Assembly (NCBI GenBank): GCA_030280995.1
Contig: JASXTE010000012.1
Span: forward strand, 7,911,001-7,975,000
Direction: 5' to 3'
DNA: 64,000 nt
Origin: Hemileia vastatrix
Lineage: Eukaryota; Basidiomycota; Pucciniomycetes; Pucciniales; Zaghouaniaceae
Shown: in pieces, positions 57,000 to 64,000 of the stretch
How the letters are laid out: the number at the start of each line of letters is the position of its first letter
Position numbering within the stretch: position 1 is the first letter of the stretch
The notes under the pieces: generated by a model
The model's database searches: none
What the model was told of the DNA's origin: nothing
What the model saw: only the letters and a program-made list of their open reading frames with translations
Position numbers and translations under genes: made by a program

Positions 57000-59900
57000 T
57001 TGATACATTGGTATTTGACCTTCGTGCCTCACTCATATTTATCATTTGATTGATTTTTTGTCACCATTATATTATTAATATTATAAGTATAGCAAAAACT
57101 CGTGTGCCCAATGCATACCTGGTGATGTTACACCTTTTATAATATTATTAAATAAAGGTAAAAAAAATATGAAAATGGTTTGTTTTACAAAAAATAAATT
57201 GATATCCAAAAGCAATATGAGGGATAAAAAGGTAAAATTAAAGGGATCAAATATGAAATAAAAAATTTAAGTAAAATTCCTGCCATCAAGAGCAAGTAGA
57301 CATGATGGGGTGAACGCCCACCAGTGGCACTAAACTTGGACTATAATTTCTTTTAAGTAAAAATAAATGAAAATCCACTTGAGCTTCACCAAAACTTCAG
57401 GATGACAATTTTGCCATATCAAACAACTTCTAGTGCAATTATTGAAGAAAAATTCATTTTCATTGCAATAGAGAGAATTGATCACATCAGACTGCATGTG
57501 AACAAAAGTGTCCAGCACAAGTTTGGCCGAACTTGTGCTGGACACTTTTATGATGGAGAGTAGCTAGGGTGGAATTTTTCTTCAGTTCATCTGGTATTTC
57601 TTATTAACATGTCCACTGGTATTTGATCTTTGTGCCTCACTCATATTTATCATTTGATTGATTTTTTGTCACCATTATGTTATTAACATTATAAGTATAG
57701 CAAAAACTCGTGTGCCCAACGCATACTGGGTGATGTTACACCTTTTATAATATTATTAAATAAAGGTAAAAAAATATGAAAATGATTTGTTTTACAAAAA
57801 ATAAATTGATATACAAAAGCAATATGAGGGATAAAAAGGTAAAATTAAAGGGATAAAATATGAAATAAAAAATTAAAATAAAATTACTGCCATCAAGGGC
57901 AAGTAGACATGTTGGTGCAGATGCCCACCAGTGAGGCTAAACTTGGACTATAATTACTTTTTTGAAAAACAAAAAAGTGCCAACCTGAGGTTTAACAAAA
58001 CCTCAGCAGAACCATTTAGCCAAATCAAACAACTTCTAGTGCAATTATTGAGAGAGAATTGATCACACCAGACTGCATGTGACCAAAAGTGTCCAGCACA
58101 AGTTCGGCCGAACTTGTGCTGGACACATTTATGACAGAGAGTAGCTAGGGTAGAATTTTTCTTCAGTTAATCTGATATTTCTTATAAACATGTCCATTGG
58201 TACTTGATCTTTGTGCCTCACTCATATATATCATTTAATTAATTTATTGTCACCATTATATTATTAATATTATAAGTATAGAAAAAACTCATGTGCCAAA
58301 TGCATACCAGGGGATGTTACACCTTTTATAATATTATGAAATAAAAGTTAAAAAATATGAAAATGATTAGTTTTACAATCATTCAAATAGATATTAAAAA
58401 AAAGAGAGAAATAAAAAAGTAAAATTAATCTCCAAGAGATCAATTATGAAAAACAAAATACTAGTAAAATTCTTGCTTTCAAGAGCCAGTAGAAGTGTTG
58501 AAGCGAATGGGAGCCATCAGGGCTAAATTGTAATAAGTGACCTTTTTTTTAAAGATAAAAAATTATACACCTGAGGTCAGGAAGAACTACAGGTGGATGA
58601 TTCAGCTAAACAAAACTACTTGTAGTGAAGTTTGATAAAAAAGGTTTTTTTGTTGCCATAGAGAGAATTGATCCCATCTGACTGCACATGACCAACAGTG
58701 TCCAGCACAAGTTTTGCCGAACTTATGCTGGACACTTTTATGATGGAGAGTAGCTTTGGTAAAATTTTTCTTCAGTTCCTTCATCTTGTATTTCTCATAA
58801 ACATGTCTACTGATATTTGATCAATATGTATCATTCATATTTATCATCCGATTAATATTTTATCACCATTATATTATTAATGTTATTAGTATAGAAAAAG
58901 CTTGTGTGCCAAATGCATACCAGGTGAAGTTATACCTTCAATAATTTTTTAAAATAGATGTAAAAAAATATGGAAATGATTAGTATTACAAAAATTAAAT
59001 AGAAATTTAAAAGTAAAAAGAGGAATAAAATAGTAAAATAAAAGTCAAAGAGTTCAAATATGAAAAAAATACTAGTAAAATTCCTGCTATCAAGAGCCAG
59101 TAGAGGTGTTAAAGCAAATGGGAGCCATCAGGGCTTAATTGTAATAAGTGACATTTTTTTTAAAGATAAAAATTTATACACCTGATATTGGGCAGAACAG
59201 CAGGTGGATGATTCAGCTAAACCAAACTACTTCTAGTGAAATTTGATAAAAAAAATTTTTTGTTGCCATACAGAGAATTGATCCCATCTGACTGCACATG
59301 ACCAAAAGTGTCCAGCACAAGTTCAGCTGAACTTTTGCTGGACACTTCTATGATGGAGAGTGGCTGAGGTAGAATTTTTCTTCAGTTCATCTGGTATTTC
59401 TTACAAACATGTCTACTGGTATTTTATCTTTGTGCCTCACTTATATATATTGTTTGATTAATTTTTTGTCTTAATTATATTATTAATTCTATAAGTATAG
59501 CAAAAAATTGTGTGCCAAATGCATACTGAGTGATGTTACACCTTTTATAATATTATTAAATAAATGTATCAAAATATTAAAATAATTTATTTACAAAATT
59601 ATTAATTGATATCCAAAAGCAATATGAGGAATAAAAAATTAAGTTAAAGGCATCAAATATGAAAAAAGAAATCCAAGTATTATTCCTAATATCAAAGGCC
59701 AGTAGAGATGTTTAAGAAAATGAGAGCCATCAGGGATAAATTGTACTAAATTGACTGTTTTTTAAAGATAAAAAATTGTGTACCTGTGGTTTGGATGAAC
59801 TCTAGGTGGACAATTCAGCTATACCAAACTACATCTAGTGAAGTTTCTTATCAAATAATTTTTTTCATTGCCATGGAGAGAATTGATCCCATCTGACTGC

Positions 59901-62900
59901 ACCTGACTAAAAGTGTCCAGCACAAGTTTGGCCGAACTTTTTCTGGACACTTTTATGATGGAGAGTAGCTAGGGTGCAGGTCTTCTTCAGTGCAACAGTT
60001 TTTTTAAAAAACATGTCAACTGGTATTTGATCTTTCTGTGTTATTCATATTTTATTATCTGATTAATTTTTTGTCATTAGTAAATATTATTAATTTCATT
60101 AGTATAGAAAAAACTTGTGCACCAAATGCATGCCATGTTATATTACACCTTTTATAATATTATTAAAAAATGTTAAAAAAATATCAAAATGATTTTTTTT
60201 CCAAAATTATAAATTCATATCCAAATGTAACATGAGTGATAAAAAAGTAAAGTAAAAGAGATCAAATATGAAAAAGAAAAATTCAAGGAAAATTCCTGCC
60301 TTCAACAGCCAGTAGAGGTGTTGAAACAAATGGGTGCCATCTGGGCTAAATTTGAAAAAATTTAATTTTTTATAAAGATAAAAAATTTTTCACCTGAGGT
60401 TTGGAAAACTTAAGGTGGATAATTCAGCCATACCAAACTACTTATAATGTAATTATTTAGAATTTTTTTTAATTTAATTTCCACAGAGAATTGATCCCAT
60501 CTGACTGCACCTGAACAAAAGTGTCCAGCACAAGTTCTGCCAAACTTGTGCTGGACACACCTTTATGATGGAGAGTAGCTAGGGTGGAAGTGTTCCACAG
60601 TACATCAGTTTTTTGTTTTTCACATTTTTATTGGTTTTTTATCTTTTTTTGTCATTCATATTTATCTTATAATTTAATTTTTGTCACCATATATATTATT
60701 AATGTTTCTAGTATAGCAAAAGCCTGCATGCCAAATGCAAAATTGGTGGTGTTACACCTTTAATAATATTATTATATAAAGTTAAAAAAATATGAATATG
60801 TTTAGTTTTTAAAAAAATAAATTGATATTTAAAATTAAAAAGAGTAATAGAAAAGTAAAATGAAAATAAATGGGATCAAATACAAAATAAAAAATACAAG
60901 TAAAAGTTTTACTATTAAGAGCCAGAGATGGTGTTGGGACAGTTGGGGACCCCTAGGTCAATACTTGGTCTAAATTTACTTTTATGTATAGCTAACAAAT
61001 TTTGACCTGAGGTTTGGACAGACTTCCATGGGAAAATTTTACAATATTAAACATTCTTTACTTCAATAAATGAGTGAAATATCATTTTTATTGCCATAGA
61101 GAGAATTTATCTCATATGACTTCATGCAACCAAAAGTGTCCAGCACAAGTTCGGCTGAACTTGTGCTGGACACTTGTATAATGGAGAGTAGGCATACAGA
61201 AAATCTTCTTAAACTCAAAAGGGATTTCTTATAAACTTTTCCACTGGTATTTGATCTTTCTGTGTCATTTAAATTTACCATTTGATTAATTTTTGTCATC
61301 ATTATATTATTAACATTATTACTATAGTAAGAACTTGTGTGAAAAATGCATACCAGGTGGTGTTCCACCTTTAATCATATATTATTAAATAAAGGTATAA
61401 GAGTATGAAAATTATTTATTTTAAAAATTAAAAATTGATATCCAAAGCAATATGAGCAATAAAAAACTATAATAAAAGGGATACAATAAGAAAAAAAATC
61501 AAAGGAAAATTCCCACTATCAATAACAAGTAGAGGTGTTAGATCAAATGTGCACCACCAGGGCTAAACTTGGACTATATTTTCTTTTTTTTTAAACCAAA
61601 GAAAGTGTCCTGATGAGTTTTGAAAAATCATCAGGAGGACATTTTGGAAATATCAAACTACTTATTGTGCAATGATTGAGTGAAATATCATTTTCATTTC
61701 CATAGACTAAATTTATCCCATCTGACTTCATGCAACCAAAATTGTCCAGCACAAGTTTGGACAAACTTATTCTGGACACTTTTATGATGGTGAGTATCTA
61801 GGGTGCAGGTCTTCTTCAGTTCATCAGGTATTACTTATAAACAAATCCACTTGTATATGATCTTTCTGTGTCATTCATATTTATCACTTGATTCATTGTT
61901 TTTCCCCATTATACTATTAATGTTATTAGTATTGAAAAAACATGTAAGCCAAATGCATACTGGAAGATGCTACATCTTTAATAATCTTATTAAATAAAAG
62001 TGAAAAAAAGATGAAAAGTATTAGTTTTACAATAAATAAATTGATATTTGAAAGCAAAAAGAGGAATAAAAAAGTAAAATAAAAGTGATTAAATATGAAA
62101 TTAAACATTCAAATAAAATTTCTTCCATCAAAGATAATTTGAGTTTTCAGACCAAATTTGCATCACCAGTTCTAGATTTGGAATATATTTTCATTTTTTT
62201 AAAATTAATAAAAGTGTCCACCTGAGGTTTTCCAAAAAATCAGGAGGATAGTATAGCAGTATACAACTACTTCTTGTGCAATGATTGAGTAAAAATTTAT
62301 TTTAACTTCCATTGAGTAAATTTATCCCATCTGACTTCATGCAACCAAAAGTGTCCAGCACAAGCTCATCTGAACTTGTGCTGGACACTTTTATGATGGA
62401 GAGTAGCTAGGGTGCAAGTCTTCTTCAGTTAATCTTGTATTCCTTTTAAAAATGTCTATGGGTATTTGATCTTTCTGTGTCATCCATATTTATTATTTGA
62501 TTAATTTTTAGTCACCATTATATTATTAATTTTTTTAGTGTAGCAAAAACATGTGTACTGAATGTACACTGGGTGATTTTACAACTTTAATAATATTATA
62601 TAATAAATGTAAAAAAATGTGAAAATTATCAGTTTTGCCAAAATTAAATTAATATTTAAAAGCTTAAGGATAAATAAAAGCGTAAAATTAAAATTAAAGA
62701 GATCAAACATGAAATAAAGATATTGAGTATAATTTCTGCTATCATGAGCCAGTAGAGGCTTCAGAAAAAATGGGCGCTATCATAGATTAACATGGATTAA
62801 ATTTACTTTTTACCAAAGTAAATAATTGTCTACCTTAGGTTTGGACAAACTTCAGGGGGACAATTTGTCCATATAAAACTACTTTCAGTGCAATGATAGA

Positions 62901-64000
62901 GTGATCATTCAGTCCAGTTTCAATAAAAAGAATTGACTGCATCTGACGGCATGCAACCAAAAGTGTCCAGCACAAGTTTGGCCAAACTTGTGCTGGACAC
63001 TTTTATCATGAAGAGTAGCCAGGGTGCAAGTCATTTTAAATCATCTAAAATTTCTTATAAACATGTCCACTGTTATTCAATCTTTGTGCCTCACTCATAT
63101 TTATCAATTGATTATTTTTTTGTCACCATTATATTATTAATATTATCAGAATAGCAAAAACTTGTGTGCCAAATGAATACTGGGTAATGTTACACCTTTT
63201 ATAATATTATTAAATAAAGGTAAAAAAATATGAAAATGATTTATTTTACAAAAAATAAACTTCTATCCAAAAGCAATATGAGGGAAATAAAGTAAAATAA
63301 AAGAAATCAAAGATGAAAATTAAAATCCAAGTTAAATTCCTGCCATAAACAGAAAAAAGAGATATTGAATCAAATTAGCACAATCAGAGCTAAACTTGCA
63401 CTAAATTTTCTTTTTTGTAAAAATAAAAAAAATCCACTTGAGCTTTACCAAAACTTCAGGATGACAATGTGGCCATATCAAACTACTTCTAGTGTAATTT
63501 TTATCAAAAATTTATCTTCATTTCCATAGAGAGAATTGCTCCCATCTGACTGCACCTGACCAAAACTGTCCAGCACAAGTTTGGCCAAACGTGTGCTGGG
63601 CACTTTTATGATGGAGAGTAGCTAGGGTAGAATTTTTCTTCAGTTCATCTAGTATTTCTTACAAACATGTCTACTGGTATTTTATCTTTGTGCCTCACTC
63701 ATAAATATCATTTGATTAATTTTTGGTCACCATTATATTATTAATTTTATAAGTATAGAAAAAACTCATGTTCCAAATGCATACCAGGTGATGTTATGCC
63801 ATTTATAATATTATCAAATAAATGTATAAAAATATGAAAATAATTTATTTTAAAAATTATTAATTGATATCCAAAACAAATATGAGGAATATAAAATTAA
63901 GTTAGAGGGATCAAATATGAAAAAAGAAATCCAAGTAATATTCCTACTATCAAAGGCCAGTAGAGGTGTTGAAGCAAATGAAAGCCATCAGGGATAAATT
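57000..64000 (+). repeat. Satellite array, about 608-bp unit, at least 11.5 copies
   Basis: Units repeat head to tail to the window end. Landmarks in nearly every copy: TGGTATTTGATCTTTGTG, TTATTAATATTATAAGTATAG, GTGCCAAATGCATACC, ATGTTACACCTTTTATAAT, GCCAGTAGAGGTGTT, GAGAATTGATCCCATCTGAC and a 38-bp palindrome, then ATGATGGAGAGTAGCTAGGG. The palindrome starts at 57,508, 58,089, 58,698, 59,308, 59,913, 60,521, 61,136, 61,742, 62,351, 62,963 and 63,566. Spacing is 581 once, then 603-615 (mean of nine about 608.6). Copies are visibly diverged, with many small indels. No coding frame. Function unknown; centromeric or subtelomeric satellite, or heterochromatin seed, are possibilities. Confidence 0.97.
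58089..58126. repeat. 38-bp perfect palindrome in the satellite (representative copy)
   Basis: GTGTCCAGCACAAGTT, then the core CGGCCG, then the exact inverse of the first 16 bases. The other ten copies keep both arms with zero to a few mismatches and differ mostly in the core. It can form a 19-bp perfect hairpin stem or bind a dimeric protein. Confidence 0.95.

Noticed and set aside
57000..64000. CRISPR-like array because of regularly spaced palindromes
   Set aside because: Spacing is about 608 bp, the spacers are themselves repeats of one another, and the DNA is eukaryotic.

Overview
The window is eukaryotic nuclear DNA from a fungus, most likely a basidiomycete and probably a rust (Pucciniales) with a large, transposon-filled genome. 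The evidence is short introns (about 50-115 bp) with GT...AG borders, a fungal phospholipase D-like gene, a TET/JBP-type 2OG-Fe(II) oxygenase, a CACTA-like (Plavaka-type) Tnp2 transposase with its accessory ORF, PIF/Harbinger elements with a separate Myb/SANT-like gene, and Ty3/gypsy and Ty1/copia elements. The DNA is very AT-rich and mostly poor in CpG. Many in-frame stops look like C-to-T changes (CAA to TAA, CGA to TGA), as expected from decay of methylated DNA. The rust assignment is inference from family recognition.

Layout. 0-5 kb: a decayed phospholipase D-like gene (minus) full of microsatellites, a 19-bp minisatellite and a Harbinger transposase remnant (minus). 5-9 kb: a gypsy pol fragment and a second Harbinger transposase remnant. 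9.5-10.1 kb: a strand-skewed C-rich/G-rich foldback. 10,557-19,054: a complete gypsy element with 805-bp LTRs and a TTACC target duplication, just upstream of a TET/JBP-like oxygenase pseudogene (19.3-20.5 kb). 20.7-21.5 kb: two tandem repeat blocks. 21.7-29.3 kb: a Harbinger accessory gene on the minus strand, split by a complete copia element (22,353-28,191) lying in one of its introns. 29.6-34.3 kb: an island that keeps its CpGs, with a 1-kb foldback element, a Harbinger-type MITE and an apparently intact multi-exon gene of unknown function built from tandem exon-pair modules. 35,040-41,415: a decayed chromovirus with a chromodomain. 41.6-43.8 kb: two small MITEs with CAC-type ends, an AT-rich minisatellite and a 500-bp polypyrimidine tract. 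46-56 kb: a CAC-ended element, an SNF2-family ATPase pseudogene interrupted by a tRNA-derived SINE, the Plavaka accessory ORF (minus) and the Tnp2 transposase (plus). 57-64 kb: a satellite array of about 608-bp units, each carrying a 38-bp palindrome, running off the window end.

Functionally this is a transposon graveyard with nested insertions. The best candidate for a working gene is the one at 31.3-34.3 kb. The Tnp2 and accessory genes form a divergent pair of one transposon. The Harbinger transposases and the Myb/coiled-coil gene are the two halves of a two-gene DNA transposon system. The most unusual structural features are the palindrome-bearing satellite, the foldbacks and the exon-module gene.
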